Source: Epinephelus fuscoguttatus
Taxonomy: Eukaryota > Chordata > Actinopteri > Perciformes > Serranidae
Assembly: GCF_011397635.1 (NCBI RefSeq)
Contig: NC_064760.1
Location: 33,375,856-33,439,855, forward strand
Reading direction: 5' to 3'
Length of the DNA stretch: 64,000 nucleotides
Part shown: positions 37,216 to 48,354 of the stretch, one piece after another
How the letters are laid out: every line of letters begins with the position of its first letter
Position numbering within the stretch: the stretch's first letter is position 1
Notes under the pieces: model-generated
Told to the model about the DNA's origin: nothing
The model's database searches: none
What the model saw: only the letters and a program-made list of their open reading frames with translations
Made by a program: the position numbers and the translations under genes

Positions 37216-38035
37216 ATGAAGTCTTTTTCTTCCCCCGAGTCTCCCAGACAGAGGACCATGAGAAGAGTAAGCTGCTGTTTTATGACTCCTGTAACCAATC
37301 TCTAAAGTAAAAGTTGTCTTAAATGCGGTGCATGGTATTAACTATGAGAATATTGTACTTTTCAACCCCAAGGTCTCCAAGCCTGTGATGGAGAAACGCA
37401 GACGGGAGCGGATCAACCACAGTCTGGAGACAATACGACTCCTGATGCTGGATAACACTCACTATGAGGTATGATCACGTGCCATGCTTTTATTTGAGTT
37501 TGACTGTCGTAATACATCAGACTGGTTTAGTGAGTGACTCCATTTCTCGATTTAGAATCTGAAGAATCCAAAGGTGGAGAAGGCAGAGATCCTGGAGAGT
37601 GTGGTCCATTTCCTTAAGACAGAGAAGGAGGTGGAGAAGGGTCACCGGGCCGTGAGGAGAGTCCTGTCCAGAGAGCAGAGACCAGCCTCCGCCCGCCAGC
37701 ACAACTACCATGACGGCATGAGGTCCTGTCTGCTGAGGGTCAGCCACTTCATAGCCAGCAAGAGCCAGGGGTCAGAGGAGGCCGGTGGGGACACAGTTCA
37801 GGCTTCTCTTGCGCTCCCTGGCCCCCAGACACACCCTTCATCTCCCGGACACATCCACAGGGCACAGGTTGCTCTGTCTCCCCAGCATCTGTCCCACCGT
37901 CACCGCCAGCACGGGATCTCTCACCCATACCTCACCCAGAGGACTGGCCTTCACTGTGACACCAGGGAGCTGCTCTCCTCTACGGCAGCCTGCACGCACA
38001 TCACTGATCCAGTGTGGAGGCCCTGGCCGCAGTGA
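37216..38035 (+). CDS. her5: Hairy/E(spl)-type bHLH-Orange repressor, her5-like
   Basis: Three exons, 37216-37266, 37373-37468 and 37556-38035, give 208 residues; both introns are tiny (106 and 87 bp). The bHLH domain (about 18-72) starts KPVMEKRRRERINHSL and has helix two in KVEKAEILESVVHFLK. The Orange domain is at about 98-130 (HNYHDGMRSCLLRVSHFI). WRPW at 203-206 recruits Groucho/TLE and is followed by Pro-Gln. The middle exon is 96 nt, exactly as in the neighbouring her gene, showing common descent. In zebrafish Her5 keeps midbrain-hindbrain progenitors undifferentiated and is expressed in endoderm. The KNPKVEKAEILESVV block and the pairing with a her1/11-type gene support her5; her7 is less likely since its loop differs. 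Confidence 0.85.
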
Positions 38036-38425
38036 CTCTGACTCTTTTAGATTTTAGCTTTGTAAATATGTATTTTGTTGTACAGCTTGGATTCATGTGT
38101 ACAGTGAAGATATTTTCATGCCCCATGAGGCGTTTTTCCTTTAGGATTTGCTGTTTTGCACGCTTTTTTATTTTTTGATCTTAGTTATACTTATGAAAGA
38201 TTTTTTTTTAGCTGTAAGTTAAAAAAATAAAATGCATTTTACGCGTGCGTAAAATGCGCGTCATCTGTTTTGGCTGGTGACCACTCCAGCGGATGTGCTT
38301 TTCATTTTTGCTTTGCTCTGAGTACATATTGTACATAATAGAGATATGATGAATTGTTTTCCTGATTGTGCTTGATGAATTCTCTTGTTTCCATTTCCAA
38401 TAAAGCACAACTTCCTGATCATTCC
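38036..38425 (+). other. her5: Predicted her5 3'UTR with Pumilio motif and palindrome
   Basis: The Pumilio element TGTAAATA is at 38061-38068, 26 nt after the stop. A palindrome GCATTTTACGC-GT-GCGTAAAATGC occupies 38234-38257. Poly(A) signals are an early AATAAA near 38227 and a clearer AATAAA at 38399-38404. Use of the first site would exclude the palindrome from the mRNA. Confidence 0.6.
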
Positions 38426-40649
38426 AGATCATTGGAGTGGCCCATTCACTGTGTGAATAGCTTGTACTTGGCTAGAGAAGAGGGACATCCACAGGACAGT
38501 TAGCACATACTTTATCCGGGTTGGACAACAGTTATGAAACAGCGGTCTATTGACATGTTGATGGTGGAGAGCATGTTGCTGCTATGATCTTAAGTACAGT
38601 TTTTCAAATGTAGAGAAGTACAGTAGAGTGGCCATTCACACACTGTCCAGCAGCAGACTGCTTCCAGTGTGGGAGCATGCAATTTACACACGTTCAAACC
38701 CTGCTGGAAATGTGTCCAGACCCAACTCAGTCCAGAGTTTATATTACTTTTAAATTAATATGAATTAATTAATCAATAAGGTTTGCAATCGAAACAATTT
38801 TGACCGTTAGGCTTAAGTGTTTGGTTATTTATAAAGGATTTAAATGTAATACACAGTAGGCATATTCAGAACACACAGTTGTATATTTTAAGTTCCCTTT
38901 AGACTGACCGGTGTTAACTTGTTTTTCGCCACATACACATAATCTCAATATATCCAGATCACATTGCTGGAAGAGCCGCTAAAAGTGCAAAGACTACATG
39001 CAGCAGTTTCTCTGGTGATGGAGGAGGCTGGACCAATGCGTGATAAACACAGGATCATAACAAAACACACACAGATCTTGATGGTGTTATAGTTCGAGAG
39101 AATATGTTGTAACTGATCTGATTAGTCTGATAAATAAATATGTGAAAAGACCCGAATCTAGATTTCATTGGGAGGTTTAAACAGGTTATTTCACTGAGCT
39201 GGGTCGGGTCTGATAACAACATAATTCGAGGCTCTGGGGTGATTTTGTGGATTGGAGTGTGGACAGTGTTAATGGCCACTGTCGTGTGTTTTCTACATAT
39301 GAAAGACCACAGTAAAAGCTACAGGCTCCCGCACATAAACACATGAATGGACACTTGGAGGACTCATAATTGTTCACCATCGTGGGTTAAGTAGCCTGTG
39401 TGCCAGAGATCCCACGGACCAGAGTGCAAGCAGGCAGTTCATGTTACATGCCTACTTATTTTAATTTTATTATTATTGGCGGTTATGGATTGTTGATAAG
39501 GTCTATAGTCTTAGGAATTATAGTGCACTTATACCCAAACATTTTTTTGCTCCACAGTGCATATAAACAGATAAGATGAGATAAGAAAATATGTGGAATA
39601 TTCATTTATTGCAGCAGCTCAAGAGCCCAAAGCAAAGGAAAAATGAGACTGAGTGATAAACAGAAATAAATTTACAGATAGTTAACTGCACAGGATAATA
39701 TTACACACATGGTGTGTATCATTGCGGATGATTTAACATTATTGCGAAGGACATGGGTCGGAAATTAGGAAACAAAGTACCTTTAATTATTGCACATCTG
39801 TAAATATTTCAGTGGAATATTTTCTTGACTATGTGGGACTATATTTATTTAATTAATTAAATTAATTTTTATCCCATTAGCTTATCATCCTTTAACTCTT
39901 TAGTGGTGGATGCACACATTCACTCAGAGCCTGCGAGAAAACATCCTTTAGCCTATCAAAGCAGGTGTTAGTCCCGCAGGGCTGATCTCTGGACAGGATG
40001 CTCTTTTGTGCGCCTTTAAGCTTAAACCCCCCTGAAGAGAAAAGACCACGGGACTAAGTAAATCAATTAAAGTTGGAATCAGATTAGTTTCATCTGCAAG
40101 CATCTGTCTAAATGAAGATTAAATGGGCCCGGTGGCAGAATTTATTGTGAGAGTCAAACAGATAAGGATTAGTCCAATGCGGATGTATCTGTGCTGGATT
40201 AGTGTCATGGCACACTGATTAATGTGGGACATCTATAAGCTCCACTGCATCTATGTCTCCCTCTGCAACATTAAAGTGAACATGACTGCTGTTGCATCCA
40301 AGCAAGGGTGTCATGCCATTAAATCACATGATTTTGCGGATGTAATGTCACAAATGGTGGCGTCAAGTCCACTCAAAGGTCAATGACAGAATTTGGACAA
40401 CATCAGTGTTAAGGATATACATCTGTCATAAGTAAAACGACGTTCCTAACTGTGATCAAATAATGTTTGTGATGTTTTGTGTATCAAATTATGCACTGAT
40501 GTTCTGAAATTGTATTTGTTATTATTATTTCAAGCAACCATTAGTCGCCCCATTTTAGGAAAGGTTTTAAGTGGGACAGCAGGTTTTGACGAATGTGGGA
40601 CAGTCATAAAAATACATCATTTAATTAGAGAAAATACGCATTCAGGAAA
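38426..40649. other. Intergenic, no gene seen; candidate conserved block
   Basis: No coding sequence recognised. The segment 40070-40260 is non-repetitive and rich in homeodomain-like cores (AATCAATTAA, GATTAG, TTAATG) between GC-containing words, unlike the surrounding transposon-rich DNA. It is a candidate enhancer for her5, untested. Confidence 0.4.
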
Positions 40650-40780
40650 TTAAAGGAGCAGTGTGCAGGATTTAGTGGCATCTACCAGTTTAGGATGGTA
40701 GATTTCAACCAGCTGAAACTTAACTTTTCACTTTTCCAGGTGAGGTTAGGAGGTTTTTACTGTATAAACAGACCAGGTGA
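40650..40780 (+). mobile_element. Left-end fragment of the short TTAA repeat
   Basis: TTAAAGGAGCAGTGTGCAGG, then ATTTAGTGGCATCTA and CAACCAGCTGAAACTT, match the left part of the element at 59185-59560. The right part is missing. Confidence 0.6.
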
Positions 40781-41349
40781 TTGAAATCGGTAAAAACACT
40801 GAAAAAAAATGTAGTTTTAAATATAACATGCAATAAACAAAGCTCAAAGTTAAGTAAAAGTATGGCCTTCATTTATTTATTTATTTATTTTCTATTTGTC
40901 CTGTAAAGTTCATCAAATGTTACTTACGCCCTTCTGGTTCTTGTATGTGTCATTTTCCCTCTGAGTACAATATCCCAAATATGTCCTTGATAATCTAAGA
41001 ACATACCTTAGGGATTTCATAATGATATAAGGTGATGATCTAATGTATTGGCTTCATGTGGAAATACAGTACATGAGTAGGACTTGCCCTAATCCACCCT
41101 ATACATAAAGGTCACCACCTTGTTTACTTAATGTATGACTTTCACTGGCAAGGAAGTGAGGAAGTGTGGCCTCAGAAACCACCACACTGCTGAACATTTC
41201 AATCAGCAGCTGCTCTGTAACTGTTGGTTTTTACCACATCAGCACAAACACAATAAAGGCAAAGTGATGAATCACCTTTTGGCCTCGACAACAAACCAGT
41301 GATGACTGCGGTTAACGTAACGACACCTCAGTTAAGTTCACTCTGACAT

Positions 41350-42960
41350 TTTTTTAAAACTTTATTTCCACATTTTTTAACAAATGACAGAACCTAAAAC
41401 ACAAAAGGCAGAGCCCCCACCACTACAATATAAACCCAACTGAAAAAGGAAAAGGAAACAAAGAGTGAAACACAGAGAGAAAGTACACGACACCAACACA
41501 GTGTGATTTCCTTCAAAGAGGTCTCTTGCTGAATGATGACATTCCTATGGCAGTGTCAGTGATGCAGCTATGTATTTTAGATAAGGCTGCCAAAGTTTGA
41601 GAAAGGTGTTAGACTACATGTGATATTTTCCAGTGGGAGTACAATTGTTCATTTCCAAAGAGGAGGAGAGGTGAATCAGATTTCCATGTCACTGCTTTGC
41701 ATTTCCTGACCACACATAAAGCTATTTCCATAAATTTAATTTGGGTCTTGGTTAAAGATCTGCTGACACCTGTGAAGGTCCCCAGAAAGCAGTGCTCATG
41801 GGAAGGCAACTTCTCACAAAAGTTGTTCCAAAAGGGCCTCAGCTTTATTCAAAGCCAGGCGCAGTGCCTCTATACCACACCTGAAGCACAGTTCTGACAG
41901 ATTAAGTTTAAATTAATGGAATTTCTGTGGGGTGAGGTTCAGCTGATGAAGGAGATTATCGTGAACCAGTGTGTACCAGGCATTAATAGTGGCTAACAAA
42001 CTGTTTTGTATCTGACCAGAGCTGTTCATCAGTTCTTATGTTCAGATCTGATCCCCATCTCACTCTAGATTTGTGCAAACTTGGCTTTGGGCCCTCAAGT
42101 AGCAGCAAAGAGTACATTGAAGAAATACGTTTGTATACATTTCCCTCAAGAAACAGTATTTTCCACATCAGTAAATATAACCAGGCTGGTTCTAAGAGAA
42201 GATCTTAACTGAAGATAGCAGAAGAAGGTCCTGCTGGGCAACACATATTTCCTCTTCAAAGACAGGGCAAGTACTTCGTCACAACAGTCTCCCAAGTGCT
42301 GGATCCATGTATGATGCCAAATCTTATCATTTAGGGTCATGTATGAGTTCATTTTGTCTCAGAGGTGTTTTCAGTGACAGTCCCATTTTCAGTCAGACTT
42401 CTATGAGTGCCACACCATATTTTAATCAAATGCTGCAAATAATTTTGGAGTTGCATTATAAATGAAATCACTTAATATTTTTTCTGTCAGGGAGTGCAAT
42501 CCAATTTGTGTCCAGGAGGGGGCGCTATCACCAAATCGAGTTTGAGCTTCCTAAATAATAGTTTTTAAAACTAGGAAATTGAAGACCCCCTAGGCTATAA
42601 TCCCCTGTTAATTTTTCCATAGAAACCCTTTTAAAATTCCATATGAATTGGCTAACATGTTTGCTGAGAGTTCTGAAAAACCTTCGAGGTAATGGAATGG
42701 GTAAGGAAGGTATTGTCACCTTGATAGTAAATTATTGTTTTTGCAGTTAATTCTGCCAATTACAGTGATGGGAAAACTCACCCACCTATGTAGATCTTCT
42801 TCAATTCTGGGAAGCAATGGGAGATAACCAAGTTTGTACAGTTTTTTAAGGTCATTGTCAACAGATATTCCAAGATATTTTATACCATTTGTAAGCCACT
42901 TAAATGTTTGTTGATGCTTGGTCAAAACGTGTTAGTGGGAGAACTTCACTTTTTTCCCCT
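41350..42960 (-). mobile_element. 5'-truncated LINE-1 copy
   Basis: On the minus strand from 42925 downward the frames read IKYLGISVDNDLKKLYKLGY, LPRIEEDLHRWVSFPITVIG and RINCKNN, then PLPRRFFRTLSKHVSQFIWN with GGLQFPSFKNYY, and later CVVRKCKAVTWKSDSPLL. These are the post-polymerase and C-terminal segments of a LINE-1 ORF2 in the usual order. Several frame changes show that it is dead. Its 3' end near 41350 carries GGAAATAAAGTTTTAAAAAA, a poly(A) signal and A tail. The reverse transcriptase core and endonuclease are absent. Confidence 0.85.
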
Positions 42961-44289
42961 ATTGACCTTATGACCTGAAATAACACCATGAGCACCTAGC
43001 AGATTCTATTTGAAATTACTGTTGTAGGCTACACTCATAAACCCTCTGGAGTCATTTAAAGTTGAGTTAATGATAAACCAAACAATCTGACTTTGACTTT
43101 ATAGATTGTAATAGCCTATAATTTTGAAAATGCGCAATTAAAGTTCAAGTTAATGACGTAGGTTTCGTTTTATTGTGTCAACATAAGGGAGGGACACATA
43201 TGACATGGTAGCTTGGGGGTCCCCTCCAAAACATTTTGGTGAATTACAATGCACCAATTTCTACATCCATTATATCAAACGTATTATTTTTCAAAATAAA
43301 AGTCCCCTGCTACCCTCTGTTTTTACTGGGAGGGGACAATGCATATGCGCTATATTCTGAAGGGGACGCGTCCCCTGTGTTCCCCCCTACATTTACCAGT
43401 GGCCAGGTGTTACAGCCGAGGTCTGGGTATTATAAAAGCGCCACACCTAAAGGTGTTAATGGGTCTGCTGCCACCCACGTGCCAAATGTTACAGGCTCGT
43501 GCACGAAAACAACCATTTGTGACGCAGTGTTATTACTACCCATGTGTCCGGAATTTAAAGCCCAAATTCAACCCAGGCTATAAAATATGATATAATCTTG
43601 TATGATGTAAAGGTAAGCAAAGATGCCTAGAGATATATTACCGTTATACAAAGAATATTTTTAAATTTTGAATAGCCATATATTAGTTTTAAGCAGGTTA
43701 AATGAAACTGTTGTTCTGATCCAGTGTTGTCTTGTAGGCTTGCATGCTGCTGTGTAATCTCCATAATTAGGCTAAAATGTCGCCCAAATGTCACACTGTC
43801 ATTTTCTTTTTAAAATATATTAATATATTTACCTACTGGTGTATTAAAAACCGTAATGGCTTTGTCAGTCAGCAAAGGTTTATTAAAAAACAGGCTACCT
43901 CCGACCGTAAATGGAAAGCCAGACTAGGTATCTCAGCTGGAATTTACTTTTACTTTAAAGTTTAGTCTCCTGAGACCAAAGACGACTTTGTATTTTATTA
44001 TTCATGTTGCTTAAATCCCCTGCTGGTGGTGGTGGGAGGGACAAAGCACATTCATTTATGTGGACAATGCTGCACCGCTGTGCTTTCTCCACCGGTGCAG
44101 CTGTGGGCGGGTCAGTGACTGCACAACATCTGCTCCGGTGGCCACCAGCCTGCCCCAGTAATTACAGCAAGTGTTCAACAGACACAAGCACACAGTGAGC
44201 CTGCTCTGTGGGATCTATCAGTCACAGAGAGGCTCTGCTCACACAATTAAAACTCAAAGACAAGATGAGGCCTTTCATGGAAAAACATG
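42961..44289. other. Intergenic with repeat-like segment
   Basis: The stretch 43190-43400 (GGTCCCCTCCAAAACATTTT, then a 16-bp palindrome AGGGGACGCGTCCCCT at 43361-43376) resembles a dispersed fish repeat whose copies end in such a GGGGACG palindrome. No gene recognised. Confidence 0.45.
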
Positions 44290-44452
44290 TTTATTATTAA
44301 CAAGGGAAACGTCAGTGTAATAACAAATTAATGACAGGATACAAGCAGAATTTACTCAGCCTATGTTGACGGTTTATATTATGTCATGACTAACCCATTC
44401 TACTTATGTCTATGTGTGTCTGTGTGTGTCAGCATGCAGCTGGGTCACTTGG
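44290..44452 (-). other. pfdn6: Predicted pfdn6 3'UTR
   Basis: An AATAAA on the minus strand at 44295-44290 lies about 160 bp after the pfdn6 stop and sets the likely transcript end. Confidence 0.5.
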
Positions 44453-47104
44453 TCAGACTTTCCCAACAGCCAGGCCCTGAGCTCTCTGAAACTCCTGCTG
44501 TAGACTGGACAAGACTTCTCGATGCTGTTCAGATTTCTTTTCCATGTCTTTCAGGAGTGTCTCGTACCTTTGACTGTGAACAGGACAAAACAAACGAAGG
44601 GAAAAATGGAAGATTAATTTTACGAAATTAAAGAAATACCAGAATTAATACAAATAACCAAATTGTGTATACACATTTGTACATACATCATCGAGGTCTA
44701 GGCAATAATATTACAAAAACACTTTTATGAATTATACATTTAAATGAAGAACTACAGCCTACAAGGTGATCATAAACTTTATTAAACATCACTTTGAGGT
44801 TGCGTTCTGATTTACCACCATTGTCTCCACCTCACAAAATTGTGTGAAGACTGCGACAAGGATGTTGTGGATTATTGTTTATCCACCAAACTCCTTACTG
44901 CCCTCTACATGTGAGTGAGCATGATGAGACAGCTAAGGTATGCACCAATACCCACACTGAGCGAGCTGTGACTAGTTAAGTGCCGACTTGTGTGATGAAT
45001 TTAAAAAAAGTGCCAACACTGCCCAGGTGCCTATGAGGCTGCAAGTATGTGGAGAATAAGAGTGTAATATAATTAAAAAAACACGTCATTTTATTTAACA
45101 GAAGGGGTTAGTGCATATAAATGAAAGAGAAAAAGACATAACATTGAAAGCGTTTGTGTGGTGATACTTTTTGGGGAAGTAACATCATTCTTAAAATCAT
45201 TGATATTATGCAATGAATTCAACTGAGTTTTATTTATGAAGCCCAAAGGAGGGATCACTCTTCCAGGACGGACAGATGTGCAATAGATGTCATGAGTACA
45301 TAACAGATCAACGTCATAAATGTGCACTGATCCATGACAAAATGATACATATAGACAGATGTTTTTCAGTAACAGCAGTGATATTTAACCGTGATAATAA
45401 TTACTCTCACAGTTTTAAAGTCACAGCCAATAAAGTGTGAATACCACTGGGTGCATCACACCATGATAGTCAAGTTTGGTGTCCAATTTGTGAGTTTTTG
45501 CTTAAAAACATGATGGATGACTTGCAAAAAGTCTATCACGTTATTGGTAAACATGAACATAAATTAAATTTTCATTAAATGCCCAGTAACAGGGAAACTG
45601 GGTGACTGTCCTCAACATTTAGGCTGGGCTATAATACAGAAACGTGAATTCTGGAAGACAGAGCCCTGGATTTAGGACATAATACTTGAAGCTGTATGAA
45701 GCAGGTTTGCATTAATCGTAGGATAAGTGCATACTGCATGTGGGCATTTTTCACGACTGGGAGACTCTTTTCTGCTTACCTGGTGACATGGGAAGAAGCC
45801 TAATGATGACTCATAGCAGCTGAATATTTGCATGATAGGTTGTGTTGAAGGCTGTTTCCCTGTCTAATGAGTTTTCCCCTACCTACACCTAAACCTAACC
45901 CTAACCACTGAGGGGGGGTGCTATGCATTAACAGGTGGGGAAACAGTATTTCACAGGGGAGCACATTATGCTACAACACTAGCCAAAGCATCTCCTTCAG
46001 GAATGAAAAAGTAACTTATTTAATAGTCCATTTGTCATGGGTCAGTTATGACAACTGCTGCTGTGCCAGATTAAATGTCACAGTCAGGGATTAATATGCT
46101 GCTACTACAGCTCAATGCAATTTAATTTAACCATTTACTTGTCACATGGAATTATACAAAGTACAACTCCAGTGAAATATGATCCCATCAGCTCCTTTAA
46201 CTTGTGCACTGTAATTTGGTCTTTTTTGCATCTTCTCACACATCAACATTCAATCAGTGACTACTATCAGCTGTGATGAGCCCTGACTACACTAAATTAC
46301 AGAGAAAAATCTTTCCTCTTCTTCTCCATCATTATCAAAGGATGTGCACTCTGTCAACATGCAAACTGAGGGTGTCTGATCATAAGTGACCCGCATCAAC
46401 TGAAACCACACTGACTTATGGATTAATTACACTGGTCTAGTCAAACCTATGTAGGAGGTAGCACTACTGGCACCGCCACTATAAGGTATTCCTCAGCATT
46501 TGTGACTCACATCTCTCCGTTGATGTACTCCAGCCTTTTTGTGACCGTGGCTTTGGCCTCATCAAGGTCTTGCTTCACTAATACTGGGCCAATAAGCTTA
46601 TAAACTGTGTTTGTGCTGTCCAGCAGATCAAGCTCCTGGAGAGACAGGGAGAGAGAGAAATTATATATTTAATACTGCAAACTCCTATACAGAAAATTAA
46701 AGTGTTGACACTAGCAGAGAAAATAGGTTTTATAAAGGATCATGTGATGTTAGTTAACGTTACCTCCTTGACAATGTTGTTCTCTGTCAGCTGCGTCTCC
46801 AGCTTCTGTCTGGCTGACATGCTCTTGCTAACATCTAAACACAAGACAGGTATTAGTGGGTAGAGGCATTAATCTGTGTATTAAATAATTTCACAGCAGT
46901 ATTGTTGCAACCACAGTCTAAACATACAGGAAATATCTAACGAGTTAATTTAACACACAGCTAGCTGTCCTAATATGGTCAGTTAGCTCGCCACAACATG
47001 GCACCATATGAGAAAGCATGCTATGCTAGCTGACACTCACCTTTCTGCATCTGTGAATATTTTTCTAATTCCGCTTTCAATTTCTTTTGAATGGCCTCTG
47101 CCAT
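44453..47104 (-). CDS. pfdn6: Prefoldin subunit 6
   Basis: Four exons on the minus strand (47104-47041, 46834-46764, 46635-46511, 44573-44453) join in frame into 126 residues; human PFDN6 has 129. Signature segments are MAEAIQKKL at the start, SARQKLETQLTENNIVKEEL, YKLIGPVLVKQDLDEAKATV and KRLEYINGEIQRYE. It is a beta-type prefoldin subunit: N- and C-terminal helices (about 1-45 and 75-120) form a coiled coil around a central beta hairpin. The cytosolic hexamer delivers unfolded actin and tubulin to the CCT chaperonin. The last intron is 1.9 kb; the others are short. It is convergent with her5 and divergent from mmgt1. A complete, apparently intact gene. Confidence 0.95.
44574..46510 (-). other. 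pfdn6: Large last intron of pfdn6
   Basis: This 1.9-kb intron has no second gene. It includes CCTAAACCTAACCCTAACC at about 45886-45905, a short telomere-like string that also appears at the edge of dispersed fish repeats. Confidence 0.5.
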
Positions 47105-47599
47105 GTTAGCAGTCGACAAAGTACTGTAGACTGAGAAAATATATCAAAGAGATAACGTTAGGTAGCTGAACGTGGTGTGAGATGAGAGCTCTATGTTAGC
47201 TAACAGGAAAGGGCTGCGGCTCGAGCGGATGTTAGCTGACCCCTTCAAAGTAAGAGCACGTCAGAGTTGAATTCATGATAAATGAATTCGCATATATCAC
47301 ACATGAATAAACATTAAAACCACCCCATAGTGTATATATTCATATGTAATATAATTTCTATATGTTTCATATAGCTTTTTAATGTATTATTCAACTCAAT
47401 GAAATATAAAGAAAAAGTCGAGGAATAGATGTAAAAATCAAAAGAAAGAATTTAGCAGCAATGGCGGAAATGATGCTACAACATAAATACAAAAAACCCC
47501 TCAAAACAATAGGCCTACGTGTGGCATTATAATGAAAACAAACAAACGAAAACCAGGCAAACAAATAAGGAGCACAAATAAGCAAAGTAGGAGACATTG

Positions 47600-48030
47600 A
47601 CAGAGCAAGGACCTATATGTTTTCCATTTATTTTAGTCTTAAATTAGTTGGCAAAGCTATATATAAACACAGTGAAAGATGGAGTACATCTTTTCCACCC
47701 ACAATTATAAATGTAATATTTATCCAGAATAATCACAAGATGATCAGTATCTGAAATGTTTGTGGTTTGTCTATAAAAATATCAGTGGCACTAAATGTCA
47801 TATCATCCATTTTTTAATGGCAGCCAACTGGGAATATCAGACCAAAACAAATCTGTATATGGACATTTTAAAAATAGATGGTCAATTGTTTCATCTTCTG
47901 AGGAACAAAAGGTGCAAGGGTCTACTTCAAATTGCATTTTTAAAGGGTATATTGCTAACAGTATTTTAAAGTGGTTTTCTTTTGCTTTAGGAGCAACTGG
48001 ACATGCTGGAAAATAAATTTAAACGGTTGT
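47600..48030 (-). mobile_element. LINE-1 ORF2 C-terminal fragment
   Basis: The minus strand reads KILLAIYPLKMQFEVDPCTF, then CSSEDETIDHLFLKCPYTDL and FWSDIPSW. This is the Cys-His segment found at the C-terminus of LINE-1 ORF2 proteins. It is followed in another frame by YYIYNCGWKRCTPSFTVFI, which matches the final HIHK...KP.F..F motif. It is a short 5'-truncated relic lying between the pfdn6 and mmgt1 promoters. Confidence 0.75.
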
Positions 48031-48270
48031 TTCCTTCAAGGGACCTCTTTATTATCCTGTACAGAGCACTAGTTAAATCGTTTTGTTTAAAAAAACATAT
48101 CACTAATTCTGTTATCACGTTTTTATCCATCGAGTTATCATCACTAACTTTTAGAGAGGGCAAGCAATGTGTAAGCAGAGATAGTATGGGAAATGCTTTG
48201 CAGGTTTGGTCATTGCCTTTTGTTGAAACAGCAGAAATCATACAGCTTGGTTGGGGATTTATTTTGACCC

Positions 48271-48354
48271 CGCCATGGTTGCGGCTGTTTACGACACCGT
48301 TTTACGACACTGCTTTGCGACACTGCTCGCAGTTCCTCATCGCTCTGGATCAAG
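48271..48354 (+). promoter_or_regulatory. mmgt1: mmgt1 proximal promoter/5'UTR with tandem motif
   Basis: Directly before the start codon are CCGCCATGG (48270-48278, resembling a YY1 site) and three imperfect tandem units TTACGACACCG, TTACGACACTG and TTGCGACACTG (about 48289-48325). No TATA box is apparent, as usual for a housekeeping gene. Confidence 0.4.

Noticed and set aside
45886-45910. Telomere-like CCTAACCCTAACC string
   Set aside because: Only a couple of units; such strings occur in dispersed fish repeats and do not show an interstitial telomere.
48275-48354. Using the upstream ATG at 48275 as the mmgt1 start
   Set aside because: It is out of frame with the conserved protein; the ATG at 48355 gives the family N-terminus MASSFWKG.
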